From the NCBI GenBank assembly GCA_900751695.1, contig CAADSS010000090.1:1-27890 (forward strand): a DNA stretch of 27,890 nucleotides, given 5' to 3'. Below the pieces are notes generated by a model. That model did no database searches and was not told the DNA's origin. It saw nothing but the letters and a program-made list of their open reading frames with translations. Below are positions 16,453-25,060 of this stretch, piece after piece. The translations under genes and the position numbers were made by a program. Numbering within the stretch: position 1 is the stretch's first letter; every line of letters begins with the position of its first letter. This DNA is from an uncultured Collinsella sp. (GTDB lineage Bacteria; Actinomycetota; Coriobacteriia; Coriobacteriales; Coriobacteriaceae).

Positions 16453-16489
16453 CCACCGCAAAGGGGACGGGAGCCTTTGCGGTGGTTTT
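16453..16489 (+). terminator. Terminator between convergent SGNH hydrolase and thiD
   Basis: A perfect 12-base-pair stem (16453-16464 with 16474-16485) is followed by TTTT on the plus strand. On the minus strand the tail is not T-rich, so it serves the plus gene mainly. Confidence 0.85.
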
Positions 16490-16501
16490 GGACTGCGAAT
16501 C

Positions 16502-17332
16502 TTAATACTGCCACATGTGGTTGACGGGGCCGGAGCCTTTGCCCATGTCAAAGCCGGCGGCCAGAGCGCCCGTTAGGTATGCCTTGCCGGCGTTGACAGC
16601 GTCGGCAAGATCCATGCCCTGAGCCAGCGCGCAGGCGATGGCGGACGAGAGCGTGCATCCGGTGCCGTGCGTGTTGTCGGTCTCGATGCGCTTGTGGCGG
16701 AACCACGTGGTGAGTGGATCTCCCAGATGGTTGCCCTCGTCATCGAGTGGCGCGGGTTCGGCCAGTACATCGTTGGCCTCGTTGACAAGATGCCCACCCT
16801 TAACGAGGGATGCGCAACCAAAGCGGCGGGTGAGGAGCATGGCAGCATTTTGCTGCGTGCGCTCGGAGTCGACCTCGTAGTCGAGCAGGGCCATGGCCTC
16901 GGGAATATTGGGCGTGATAACCGTCGCTAGCGGGAACAGGCGGCGGGTGAGCGCCTCGGCGGCATCTTCGGCAATCAGCCGCGCGCCCGAGGTGGCGACC
17001 ATGACGGGGTCGACGACCACGTTCGTTGCGTTCCAGGCGCTCAAGCGGTCGGCGATGACTTCGATAATCTCGACAGAAGAAACCATGCCGATCTTGACGG
17101 CGCTGGGGCGGATATCGTCAAAAACGGCGTCTATTTGCGCGGCTACGATATCTGGCGAGATATCCTGCACGGCGGTAACGCCCAGGGTGTTCTGTGCGGT
17201 GATGGCGGTGATGGCCGTCTCGGCATACAGGCGGTGCGCCGTGATGGTCTTGATGTCGGCCTGAATGCCGGCGCCACCGCTGGAATCGGATCCTGCGATG
17301 GATAGAACGGCAGGTACCTTACTGCGATCCAT
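16502..17332 (-). CDS. thiD: Hydroxymethylpyrimidine (phosphate) kinase ThiD
   Basis: ThiD phosphorylates HMP and HMP-phosphate to HMP-pyrophosphate in thiamin synthesis. The 276-residue ribokinase-family protein shows the N-terminal IAGSDSSGGAGIQADIKT, VDPVMVATSGARL, TPNIPEA, LVKGGHL and the anion-hole/catalytic DNTHGTGCTLSSAIA near residue 225. The start at 17332 has GGGAGCG upstream on the minus strand. It lies 181 bases downstream of thiC and makes the substrate step that follows ThiC, but a hairpin in between suggests it may also be transcribed separately. Confidence 0.95.
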   Translation of the reverse strand: MDRSKVPAVLSIAGSDSSGGAGIQADIKTITAHRLYAETAITAITAQNTLGVTAVQDISPDIVAAQIDAVFDDIRPSAVKIGMVSSVEIIEVIADRLSAWNATNVVVDPVMVATSGARLIAEDAAEALTRRLFPLATVITPNIPEAMALLDYEVDSERTQQNAAMLLTRRFGCASLVKGGHLVNEANDVLAEPAPLDDEGNHLGDPLTTWFRHKRIETDNTHGTGCTLSSAIACALAQGMDLADAVNAGKAYLTGALAAGFDMGKGSGPVNHMWQY

Positions 17333-17378
17333 GTTCGCTCCCTTGTTCGGTCGGAATCAAATGGGTCTATAAGCCAGC

Positions 17379-17384
17379 ATTATA
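17379..17384 (-). promoter_or_regulatory. Possible thiD -10 element
   Basis: A perfect TATAAT on the minus strand lies 47 bases before the thiD start, at the tail of the thiC hairpin. No convincing -35 is seen. Confidence 0.3.
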
Positions 17385-17419
17385 AAGATGCCCGGGCCGA
17401 CTCTATGTCGAACCCGGGC
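17384..17419 (-). terminator. Hairpin terminator between thiC and thiD
   Basis: GCCCGGG-type arms (17390-17396 with 17413-17419) pair, with further pairs inside after a bulge. The minus-strand tail is ATCTTT. It is likely a partial terminator. Confidence 0.55.
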
Positions 17420-17437
17420 GGGCGATGCAATCTTTAC

Positions 17438-17474
17438 GCAAATGTAAGCAAATGTTCACACGTCAACAATTGAC
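17438..17474. repeat. Short tandem and inverted repeats after thiC
   Basis: GCAAATGT occurs twice ten bases apart (17438 and 17448), followed by the palindrome GTCAA-CAA-TTGAC (17462-17474). The role is unknown; it is an AT-rich island in a GC-rich context. Confidence 0.4.
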
Positions 17475-17513
17475 AGGCACCAGCTCGCCGACAGAAGCGG
17501 CCGCGGCGACAGG

Positions 17514-18848
17514 CTAGTCCTCCATGCCGAGGTCGATCGTGGTGCCCTCGAAGATCTTGTTGACGGTGCGGACGGCGCACATCTTGCCACACATGGTGCA
17601 AGTGCCCTCGGTGGCGGCGGGGGACTCCTCGTAGCGCTTCTTGCCCGTAACCGGGTCGAGCGCGCACTCCCACATGGCGTCCCAGTCGAGCTTGCGGCGT
17701 GCCTGGCCCATCTTGTCGTCCATGTCGCGGGCGTGGGGCACCTTTTTGGCGATGTCGGCGGCGTGTGCGGCGATCTTGGTGGCCATGAGGCCGTCGAGCA
17801 CATCCTGGGCGTTGGGCAGGCATAGGTGCTCTGCCGGTGTCACGTAGCACAGGAAGTCGGCACCGGAGCTGGCGGAGATGGCGCCGCCGATGGCAGCGGT
17901 GATGTGGTCGTAACCCACGCCGATATCGGTCACCAGCGGCCCGAGCACATAGAACGGAGCATTGTGGCACAGGCGCTTCTGCAGTTTCATGTTGGCGGCG
18001 ATCTCGTCGAGCGCCATGTGACCCGGGCCCTCGACCATGACCTGGACGCCGGCGGCCCAAGCACGCTTGCATAGCTTGCCCAGCTCGATCATCTCGGCGG
18101 TCTCGGTGGCGTCGTTGGAGTCGTAGAGGCAGCCCGGGCGGCAGGAGTCGCCGAGCGAAATCGTCACGTCGTACTCGTGGCAAATCTCGAGCAACTCATC
18201 GTAGAACTCATAGAAGGGGTTCTCGTTGCCGGTGACCTCCATCCAACCAAACAGCAGCGAGCCGCCGCGGCTCACGATGTTCATGAGGCGGCCGGTCTCC
18301 TTAAAGGTCTTGGTGACCGACTTGTTGATGCCGCAGTGGATGGTCATAAAGTCCACGCCGTCCTCGGCGTGCGCGCGCACGACCTCGAACAGGTCGTCCT
18401 TGGTAAGCTTGACCAGCGGCTTTTCCATGTAGCCGATGGCGTCGTACATGGGGACGGTGCCCACCATGAGCGGGGTCTCGTCGATGAGCTGCTGGCGGAA
18501 CTGACGCGTCTTGCCCGAGTTGGAGAGGTCCATGATGGCGTCGGCGCCAAAGTCCTCAGCGATCTTGACCTTCTTCCATTCCTCGGCGGCATCGGCCTTG
18601 TCGCCCGAGATGCCCAGGTTGACGTTGACCTTGGTGGACAGGCCCTCACCGACGCCAAAGGCGCGCATGCCCTTTTTGATATGCACGATGTTGGCGGGAA
18701 TGGCGATGCGGCCGTCGGCCACGCGCTCGCGGATGTACTCGGGGTCGCGATGCTCGCGCTCGGCGACTTCTTTCATCTGCGGCGTGATCTGCCCGGCACG
18801 GGCGAAGTCGATTTGCGTGACGAGCTTGGGCTCGGTCTGTGTGCTCAT
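17514..18848 (-). CDS. thiC: Phosphomethylpyrimidine synthase ThiC
   Basis: ThiC is a radical SAM enzyme converting aminoimidazole ribotide to HMP-phosphate, the pyrimidine half of thiamin. The start at 18848 follows AAGGGAG; an upstream ATG at 18872 falls inside the riboswitch. The protein has 444 residues, the short form found in many anaerobes. Seen are GKTRQFRQQLIDETPLMVGTVPMYDA, the DFMTIHCG, SLGDSCRPGCLYDS and EGPGHMALDEI segments, and the C-terminal iron-sulphur motif C-x2-C-x3-C (CTMCGKMC). A TPP riboswitch precedes it and thiD follows. Confidence 0.97.
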   Translation of the reverse strand: MSTQTEPKLVTQIDFARAGQITPQMKEVAEREHRDPEYIRERVADGRIAIPANIVHIKKGMRAFGVGEGLSTKVNVNLGISGDKADAAEEWKKVKIAEDFGADAIMDLSNSGKTRQFRQQLIDETPLMVGTVPMYDAIGYMEKPLVKLTKDDLFEVVRAHAEDGVDFMTIHCGINKSVTKTFKETGRLMNIVSRGGSLLFGWMEVTGNENPFYEFYDELLEICHEYDVTISLGDSCRPGCLYDSNDATETAEMIELGKLCKRAWAAGVQVMVEGPGHMALDEIAANMKLQKRLCHNAPFYVLGPLVTDIGVGYDHITAAIGGAISASSGADFLCYVTPAEHLCLPNAQDVLDGLMATKIAAHAADIAKKVPHARDMDDKMGQARRKLDWDAMWECALDPVTGKKRYEESPAATEGTCTMCGKMCAVRTVNKIFEGTTIDLGMED

Positions 18849-18857
18849 TGGCACGGC

Positions 18858-18950
18858 TCCCTTCGTTGGCATTACCCATATCAGGTTTGCGGGTCAGGGC
18901 GGGCGCGCCCAGTCTCAGCCTGCCGTCTTGTCCTGCAAGCTCCCCGTTTA
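18858..18950 (-). ncRNA. TPP riboswitch (THI element)
   Basis: On the minus strand the leader reads ACGGGGAGCTTGCAGG, then GGCTGAGACTGGG, GACCCGCAAACCTGAT, ATGGGTAATGCCAACG and AAGGGAG. These are the conserved CTGAGA, ACCTGAT and GGTAATGCCA blocks of the THI box in the right order. The 3' end includes the thiC ribosome binding site, suggesting translational control. No terminator stem is seen between aptamer and ATG. Confidence 0.93.
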
Positions 18951-18963
18951 TGTAATGGGCTCA

Positions 18964-18969
18964 AGTATA
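18964..18969 (-). promoter_or_regulatory. Likely thiC -10 element
   Basis: TATACT on the minus strand lies about 17 bases before the riboswitch begins. The -35 is weak. Confidence 0.4.
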
Positions 18970-19019
18970 GCTCGAATGGGTACGATTGGCCTAACGAGCG
19001 TGCCTGTGGGGAGGCGTAC

Positions 19020-19535
19020 ATGGAAGACAAGCATCTATATCGAGAGACGCAATGGGATGTATCGGCCGAGGAAAGCCGTGCGCACCATGGGTTGGTCGCG
19101 ATTGGTTTTGCGGTGCTTGCCGTGCTGGTGATTGCCTTTTGTATCTGGACGTTCGGCGGTCCTGGCGGCGCCACCTGGGGGTTTGAAGCCGACGAGGGCC
19201 TGCCGATTATGACCATGAAAGTTTCTGGTGGCAACACGGTTGCCGCACCGGGCGACTATTGGTATCCGCGCGACGAGTTTGTGCAGCTGCAGCTGAGCGG
19301 CGGGTCTATTCCGGGCGAAGAAATCGAACGCGTGACGTTTGATGCGACGCTCAAAACGCTGACGGTGAAGCTCAAAGATCAAGGGGACGTGCCCACGACC
19401 ATGGACATTGCGCTGACGGAATGGCGCTTGGAGCCCCCGGCGGGCGCTGCGGTATCCGAGGTGGAGCACGTTAAGATTACCTACCAAGATGGCTCGACGA
19501 GCGAGATTGCAAAGGCCGATGGCTTGGCGGAGTAA
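19020..19535 (+). CDS. Small membrane-anchored protein of unknown function
   Basis: No family is recognised. The 171-residue product starts at ATG 19020 after GGGGAGG. It has a charged N terminus (1-24), one transmembrane helix (about 25-46, LVAIGFAVLAVLVIAFCIWTF), and an extracytoplasmic beta-rich domain with many Glu/Asp. Residues 78-165 have the look of a two-sheet adhesion-like or DUF-type domain (ERVTFDATLKTLTVKL, VEHVKITYQDGSTSEIA). It is divergent from thiC and convergent with yaaA, with no operon partner. Confidence 0.7.
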   Translation: MEDKHLYRETQWDVSAEESRAHHGLVAIGFAVLAVLVIAFCIWTFGGPGGATWGFEADEGLPIMTMKVSGGNTVAAPGDYWYPRDEFVQLQLSGGSIPGEEIERVTFDATLKTLTVKLKDQGDVPTTMDIALTEWRLEPPAGAAVSEVEHVKITYQDGSTSEIAKADGLAE

Positions 19536-19558
19536 CGAGGTGTTTGGAAACGGCGGGT

Positions 19559-20368
19559 CTATTGTGCCTGCGCGTTCATGAAAACCAGGGTGTTTTTGTC
19601 TGAAAGCTCGGGGATGTGTCGATAGCCGATGTTGAATGCGGTAAGTTCGCTTGCATCCTCGAGCTTGTTTTCTGCCATCCACCGCGCCATGGAGCCGCGC
19701 GCCTTTTTGCTGGCGGTCGACCGTTGGATGGGCTTCCCGTTGCGGATACCCTCGCCAAAGAGGCATGTGACGGCCGTGGCGTCGCCCGCGAGGTGGGGCA
19801 GAACGGCTTTGGCATACTCTACGCTGGCGAGGTTGACGATCGTGGTGTTTGAGCCTGCCGGGGCGATAGCCCGCGCGAGCTTGTCGCTCCAAAACGCGTA
19901 GAGGTCTCGGGCATCGTCAACGGCGAGCTTCGCGCCCATCTCCAGCCGATACGGTTCGACGGCATGAAAGGGACGAACGCACCCGTAGAGGCCGGAGAGG
20001 ATCCACAGATGGTCTTGCAGCCATGCGAGCTGCGCGGAATCCATCACCTCGGGTGCCATGCTCTGGTATTGAATGCCGTGATAGGACATGACGGCAGGGG
20101 AGAGGTGGCGAGCGAGTGCGGGATTGTCGAGATCGCCGCTTTTCAGGATGGGCCCGAACTCATGCAGGGTGTTGAGGCAAGGCCCCAGCAGTTTGTCACT
20201 CACGTTCCACAGCGCCTGCAGGCCGCCGCTGCCTTCATTCCGCTCGATATCTAGCAGTGCGCGGTGGAGGCGAGCCGTCTCGCGCACAAAGGGTGGGATG
20301 CCCAGGACTTCAAAAGCATCTTGGGCCGCGTGCATCTGCTTGGCGGGCGAAATGATGACCTGCAGCAT
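19559..20368 (-). CDS. yaaA: Peroxide stress protein YaaA/DUF328 family
   Basis: YaaA lowers free intracellular iron and limits hydroxyl-radical damage in E. coli; its biochemistry is not fully known. The 269-residue protein starts at 20368 after GAGGAG; the open frame further upstream overlaps a terminator. The family marks are ISPAKQM at residues 6-12, AVMSYHGIQYQ, LWILSGLYGCVRP, YRLEMGAKL, and the late KKARGSMARWM. It follows the M18 peptidase on the same strand but is separated by a terminator. Confidence 0.93.
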   Translation of the reverse strand: MLQVIISPAKQMHAAQDAFEVLGIPPFVRETARLHRALLDIERNEGSGGLQALWNVSDKLLGPCLNTLHEFGPILKSGDLDNPALARHLSPAVMSYHGIQYQSMAPEVMDSAQLAWLQDHLWILSGLYGCVRPFHAVEPYRLEMGAKLAVDDARDLYAFWSDKLARAIAPAGSNTTIVNLASVEYAKAVLPHLAGDATAVTCLFGEGIRNGKPIQRSTASKKARGSMARWMAENKLEDASELTAFNIGYRHIPELSDKNTLVFMNAQAQ

Positions 20369-20383
20369 GAACTCTCCTCTGCC

Positions 20384-20456
20384 AAAAAAGAAATTGCGGT
20401 GGAATGCGGTCTGTTTTGGCCGTTTATGGGCCAGTTTAGTCCGTATTTCACCGCAA
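20384..20456 (-). terminator. Terminator of the M18 peptidase gene
   Basis: Long imperfect hairpin: 20394-20409 pairs with 20441-20456, 14 of 16 positions as Watson-Crick pairs. On the minus strand it is followed by a T-rich run (complement of AAAAAAGAAA, 20384-20393). The hairpin lies 26 bases upstream of the yaaA start, and its T-run ends 16 bases from it. Confidence 0.8.
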
Positions 20457-20471
20457 CTGATGAAGGGTTGG

Positions 20472-21869
20472 TTAGGCTCGCTCGAGGAAGGCTTTGTAGC
20501 CGCGGTAGGCCTCGTAGATGTCGGCCTTGTTGGCGACCTCCCACAGGGCGTGCATGGACAGGACGGCAACACCGGAATCGATGACGTTCATGCCGTACTT
20601 GGCCATGATGTAGGCGATGGTGCCGCCGCCGCCCGCGTTGACGCGGCCGAGCTCACAGGTCTGGAAGTCCACGCCGGCCTCGTCCATGATGTCGCGGACG
20701 AGGGCCACATACTCGGCGTCGGCGTCGTTGGAACCGCCCTTGCCGCGGCTGCCCGTGTACTTGTTAAAGCACAGGCCGCGACCCATAAAGGCCGCGTTCT
20801 TGGTCTCGAACTTGCCGGCATAGCCCGGGTCGAAGCCGGCGGACACGTCAGAGGAGAGCATACGGCTGCGGGCGAGCGCGCGGCGCAGGGCCAGCGGGCT
20901 ATCCTCGCCGGCGAGCGTCATGATCTCGGCGACGGTGTTCTCGAAGAAGCGACTCGTCATGCCGGTGGCGCCTACGGAGCCAATTTCCTCCTTGTCGACG
21001 ATGAGCGTGATGCTCGTGCGCTCGACATTGGCCACATTAATCTGGGCGAGCATGGACGGGTAGGCACAGACGCGGTCGTCATGGCCATAGCCCAGAATCA
21101 TGGAGCGGTCGAGGCCCATGTCGCGGGCGGGACCGGCGGGCACGACCTCGATCTCGGCGGAGAGGAAGTCCTCCTCCTCGACGTCGTACTGCTCCTTGAG
21201 GATGTCCAGGAACATCTGCTTGACGGGCTCCTTGGGGGCGTCCTTGTCGTTCTCGTCAAACTTGACGGGGCGGCCGCCCACGATCACGTCGAGGATCTCG
21301 GCGTCGACGGCGTCCTTGGCGGGCTTGGCCATCTGCTCGCTCGAGAGGTGGATCAGCAGGTCGGAGATGGTAAAGACCGGATCGTCGGCCTTGTCACCGA
21401 TGTTGATATCGACGGTGGTGCCGTCCTTTTTGCAGATGACGCCCACGAGTGCAAGCGGGGAGGCCACCCAGTGGTAGCTCTTGACGCCGCCGTAGTAGTG
21501 CGTGTCGAGGTAGGCCATGTCGCCGGCCTCGAAGGCGGGATTCTGCTTAAGGTCCAGGCGCGGCGAGTCCACGTGGGCGCCCAGGATGTTAAAGCCCTGC
21601 TCGAGCGGGGCGGTGCCCAGGTTGACGAGCATGAGGTCCTTGCCGTGATTGGCGGCGTACACCTTGTCGCCTGCCTTGAGCTCGCGGCCTTCGGCGATCA
21701 CGGTCTCCAGGTCGACGTATCCCGCCTCCTCGGCCATCTTGATGCCGGCCTTGACGCACAGGCGCTCGGTCTTGTTCTCGCTCAAAAACTGCTTATAGCC
21801 GCGGCAAAGCTCCTCGAGCTCCTCGACTTGCTGTGGCGTGTACTTTTTCCATGCGCAGGGACGCTCCAT
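20472..21869 (-). CDS. M18 family aminopeptidase (aminopeptidase I)
   Basis: This is a dinuclear zinc aminopeptidase of the M18 family, cytoplasmic, trimming peptides with acidic or neutral N termini. The start at 21869 follows AAAGGAG on the minus strand; the longer open frame is a shadow of polA. The 465 residues carry the metal and catalytic motifs in order: GAHVDSPR (H99, with the catalytic Asp after), SDLLIHL, IVDKEEIGS (bridging and catalytic Glu pair), SSDVSAGFDPGY (Asp ligand) and the C-terminal SMHALWE (His ligand). The length is normal. Confidence 0.93.
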   Translation of the reverse strand: MERPCAWKKYTPQQVEELEELCRGYKQFLSENKTERLCVKAGIKMAEEAGYVDLETVIAEGRELKAGDKVYAANHGKDLMLVNLGTAPLEQGFNILGAHVDSPRLDLKQNPAFEAGDMAYLDTHYYGGVKSYHWVASPLALVGVICKKDGTTVDINIGDKADDPVFTISDLLIHLSSEQMAKPAKDAVDAEILDVIVGGRPVKFDENDKDAPKEPVKQMFLDILKEQYDVEEEDFLSAEIEVVPAGPARDMGLDRSMILGYGHDDRVCAYPSMLAQINVANVERTSITLIVDKEEIGSVGATGMTSRFFENTVAEIMTLAGEDSPLALRRALARSRMLSSDVSAGFDPGYAGKFETKNAAFMGRGLCFNKYTGSRGKGGSNDADAEYVALVRDIMDEAGVDFQTCELGRVNAGGGGTIAYIMAKYGMNVIDSGVAVLSMHALWEVANKADIYEAYRGYKAFLERA

Positions 21870-21909
21870 GACGCAGGCTCCTTTCGGATCGATCGTGCTG
21901 GTTGATGTA

Positions 21910-21942
21910 CCGTGAGCCATCGTATCACGCGCGGGCTCACGG
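21910..21942. repeat. Inverted repeat between divergent M18 peptidase and polA
   Basis: Arms 21910-21918 and 21934-21942 are perfectly complementary over nine bases. The repeat lies in the divergent promoter region, so an operator or leader hairpin is possible. No clear promoter is assigned here. Confidence 0.4.
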
Positions 21943-22035
21943 TGGCGGGGGAGCTTGATGTGAGGTGGCCGCGGGGCGGGGAGCGTGTAAACTGGAGTGA
22001 GCAAACCGTGCCCAGCCCAAAGCGAGGTATTCAAT

Positions 22036-24783
22036 ATGTCTGACAAGCGCCGCACCTTTGCCGTTATCGACGGCAACTCGCTCATGCACCGCGCCTTCCA
22101 CGCCGTGCCGCCGACCATGAACGCGCCGGACGGTCGCCCCACCAACGCGATCTTTGGCTTTCTGAACATGTTTCTCAAGATGATCGACGCCTTTAACCCC
22201 GACGGCGTTGTTGTGGCGTTTGATAAGGGCAAGCCGCGCGTGCGCATGGAGATGCTGCCGCAGTATAAGGCGCAGCGCCCGCCCATGGACCCCGATCTGC
22301 ACGCGCAGTTCCCTATGATTAAGGAGCTGCTCGGTGCGCTCAACGTGCCGATTCTGCAGTCCGAGGGCTGGGAAGGCGATGACATCCTGGGTACTATGGC
22401 GCGCCTGGGCGAGCAGGCCGGCTGTGACATGCTGCTGGTGACCGGTGATCGCGACATGTATCAGCTTGTTACCGAGCACGTCAACGTGGTCTCGACCCGT
22501 AAGGGCCTGTCCGACGTGGCGATTATGACGCCCGAGAGCGTGGATGACCTGTATCACGGCATTACGCCGGCGCTCGTGCCCGACTTTTATGGTCTGAAGG
22601 GCGACACGTCCGACAACATCCCCGGCGTGCCGGGCATCGGTCCCAAAAAGGCGAGTGCGCTTATTGCGCAGTACGGTAGCCTGGACGAGGTCATCGCACA
22701 TGCCGACGAGGTCAAGGGCAAGATGGGCGAGAACCTGCGTGCACACATCGACGATGCGCTGCTGAGCCGCAAGGTCGCAACCATTCGCACCGATGCGCCC
22801 GTCGAGCTCGATTTTGAGGCGACGTCCTTCCCGGCGTTTTCTGCCGATGAGGTTTCCGCGGCACTGGGTACGCTCGGCATTACCGCCATGCAGAACCGTT
22901 TCTTGGCGCTGATCGGTGACGAGGGCGGGGCTGCTGCCTCCAGTGTGTTTGAGATACCTGCGATGGTTCGCGCAGCCGCCGGCGATGCCGACGCGCTTGG
23001 TGCCGTTGCGGCTGAGGTCTCCCGCGCGATTGATGCCGGCGAGTGGGTCGCCGCCGTGGTGGACGACGACAAGGAAGAGGGCGCGCTCTTTGGACTGACG
23101 CGCACGCTGTGGTTGGCGACGTCCAAGGGCCTGTTCGCGCTCGAGGAGGGCGACAGCTGTGCGGCGGCTGAGGTTGAGGGCTTCAACTTCGTCCACGGCG
23201 TTATTGCCGGCGTGCTCGCGCGTCTGTTTATGGAGGGTCGCGTGGCGAGCCCGGATATGAAGGCGCTGTTGCACGAGCTTTCGCCCATCGATTCTTCTGA
23301 GCCCGAGCTCATGGATCCGCTCGCTGCCGATTCCACGCGTATCTTCGATACCGTTGTCGCTGCCTATCTGCTGGATTCCGATCGCTCCGAGTTCGATGAG
23401 GCATATCTGGCCGATACGTATCTGCAGATGGCGCTGCCTGCGGCGCGCGGTGCAGAGGATGCCGGCGAGGACGCTCCGGCTCCTGCCGCCCGCACGGCGG
23501 CCTTAACGCTGGCACTGGTCGCACCGCTGCGCGACCGCATGGCCCGTGAGAACGCCGCCAACGTGTTCGACGGCATCGAGATGCCGCTTGTGCCGGTGCT
23601 TGCCAAGATGGAGCGCGCGGGCATGCTCGTAGACCCCGACCGTCTGCATAGTCTGTCCGAGGGCCTGGCGACTCAGATTGCCGAGGTCGAGCGCAGCATT
23701 CGTGACCTGGCGGGTGACGAGACCTTTAATATTGGCAGTCCCATGCAGCTGTCGCATGTGCTCTTTGATGTGATGGGGCTTCCGACCAAGGGTCTCAAGA
23801 AGACTAAGCGCGGCTATTATTCGACCAACGCCAAGGTGCTGAGCGACCTTGCCCGCGACCACGAGATTGTTCGTTTGATCTTAGACTGGCGTGAGAAGTC
23901 CAAGATCAAGTCCACCTATCTGGACACGCTGGGCCCGCTGCGCCGTGGTGACGGTCGCGTGCACACCACGTACAACCAGACCATCACGGCAACGGGGCGT
24001 CTGTCCTCGAGCGACCCGAACCTGCAGAACATCCCGACGCGCTCGGAGCTGGGTCGTACCGTCAAGACGGCGTTTTCGGCAGGCGAGGGAAGCGTCTTTT
24101 TGGCGGTGGACTACTCGCAGATCGAGCTGCGTCTGCTGGCGCATCTCTCGGGTGACGAGCACTTGGTGCGCGCCTTTAACGAGGGCGAGGACTTCCACGC
24201 CGAGACGGCGGCGCGCGTATTTGGTGTGCCGGTGTCCGAGGTAACGCCCGACTTGCGCAGTCGCGCCAAGGCCGTGAACTTTGGCATCGTGTATGGTCAG
24301 CAGGCCTACGGCCTGTCGCAGTCGCTGCATATCTCGATGGCCGAGGCACGCGACATGATCGACCGCTACTACGAGGCCTACCCGGGTGTGCGCACGTTCC
24401 TCGACAAAGTGGTGGCACGCGCCAAGCAGACGGGCTACGCCGAGACCATGTATGGCCGCAGACGCCATATTCCGGAGCTCAAGGCCAAAAACCCGCAACT
24501 CCGCGGCTTTGGCGAGCGCACGGCCATGAACCACCCCATGCAGGGAACCGCCGCCGACATCATCAAGATCGCGATGGCCCGCGTAAGCCGCCGTCTGGAA
24601 GAGGAGGGCTTTGCCGCCCACATGATCTTGCAGGTACACGACGAACTGGACTTTGAGTGCCCCGTCGACGAAGTCGAGCGCCTAACCACCATGGTCCGCG
24701 ACGTCATGGAACACGTAGTAGACCTCCGCGTCCCCCTAATCGCCGAAGCCAGCACCGGCATAACCTGGGCCGACGCTAAATAG
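22036..24783 (+). CDS. polA: DNA polymerase I
   Basis: Pol I fills gaps in replication and repair and removes RNA primers. The ATG at 22036 follows GCGAGGT; the GTG at 21997 has no good site. The 915 residues have an N-terminal 5' nuclease (VIDGNSLMHRAFHA, EGWEGDDILGT, LVTGDRDMYQL, DNIPGVPGIGPKKA). A middle 3'-5' exonuclease-like domain follows, whose DxE and other metal motifs are not recognisable (VAAVVDDDKEEGALFGL), so it is probably inactive. The polymerase domain has motif A DYSQIELRLL (D692), motif B RSRAKAVNFGIVYG (741-754) and motif C VHDELDFE (868-870). The last 180 bases shift to A/C-ending codons. Confidence 0.97.
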   Translation: MSDKRRTFAVIDGNSLMHRAFHAVPPTMNAPDGRPTNAIFGFLNMFLKMIDAFNPDGVVVAFDKGKPRVRMEMLPQYKAQRPPMDPDLHAQFPMIKELLGALNVPILQSEGWEGDDILGTMARLGEQAGCDMLLVTGDRDMYQLVTEHVNVVSTRKGLSDVAIMTPESVDDLYHGITPALVPDFYGLKGDTSDNIPGVPGIGPKKASALIAQYGSLDEVIAHADEVKGKMGENLRAHIDDALLSRKVATIRTDAPVELDFEATSFPAFSADEVSAALGTLGITAMQNRFLALIGDEGGAAASSVFEIPAMVRAAAGDADALGAVAAEVSRAIDAGEWVAAVVDDDKEEGALFGLTRTLWLATSKGLFALEEGDSCAAAEVEGFNFVHGVIAGVLARLFMEGRVASPDMKALLHELSPIDSSEPELMDPLAADSTRIFDTVVAAYLLDSDRSEFDEAYLADTYLQMALPAARGAEDAGEDAPAPAARTAALTLALVAPLRDRMARENAANVFDGIEMPLVPVLAKMERAGMLVDPDRLHSLSEGLATQIAEVERSIRDLAGDETFNIGSPMQLSHVLFDVMGLPTKGLKKTKRGYYSTNAKVLSDLARDHEIVRLILDWREKSKIKSTYLDTLGPLRRGDGRVHTTYNQTITATGRLSSSDPNLQNIPTRSELGRTVKTAFSAGEGSVFLAVDYSQIELRLLAHLSGDEHLVRAFNEGEDFHAETAARVFGVPVSEVTPDLRSRAKAVNFGIVYGQQAYGLSQSLHISMAEARDMIDRYYEAYPGVRTFLDKVVARAKQTGYAETMYGRRRHIPELKAKNPQLRGFGERTAMNHPMQGTAADIIKIAMARVSRRLEEEGFAAHMILQVHDELDFECPVDEVERLTTMVRDVMEHVVDLRVPLIAEASTGITWADAK

Positions 24784-24810
24784 GGAAGCAACCACAGTTC
24801 CAAAGTAACC

Positions 24811-24851
24811 AAAAACAGAAGGACGCCCCTTATCAACAAGGAGCGTCCTTC
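24811..24851. terminator. Bidirectional hairpin after polA
   Basis: A nine-base-pair stem (24818-24826 with 24843-24851) continues as four inner pairs past a mismatch. A T-run follows on the minus strand (complement of AAAAACA, 24811-24817) and a weaker one on plus. Confidence 0.65.
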
Positions 24852-24920
24852 GTTCAATTAAATTCAGCCTAAGTATCTAGACACTCAAGACGCCATCTTG
24901 GCGGCAGGTAAGTAAACCTA

Positions 24921-25049
24921 GGGCCTGGCCGGGCGGCACGGGTTAACTTTTCGTAGATTCCGCACGCAAAGAAAGCCACTTAATGTGGCTTTCGTCTTGC
25001 GCAGGACCTGACCGAGCGAAAAGTTAACCCGTGCCGCCCGGCCAGGCCC
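24921..25049. repeat. Long inverted-repeat hairpin element, copy 2
   Basis: The arms 24921-24953 and 25017-25049 are perfect reverse complements over 33 bases. The 63-base interior contains its own hairpin (GAAAGCCAC with GTGGCTTTC around 24971-24993). It lies 12 bases from the end of the HAD gene. The arm core GGGCGGCAC..GTTAACTTTTCG resembles copy 1 at 11216-11299. No ORF is inside. Confidence 0.9.
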
Positions 25050-25060
25050 AACGAGCCACG

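Noticed and set aside
20088..21905. 605-codon plus-strand ORF
   Set aside because: It is antisense to the M18 aminopeptidase, whose catalytic motifs are intact on the minus strand.
21937..23274. 445-codon minus-strand ORF
   Set aside because: It lies opposite the polA 5' nuclease region, with no start site or recognisable domain.
24921..25049. Insertion sequence remnant
   Set aside because: No transposase ORF, no visible target-site duplication, and interior only 63 bases.
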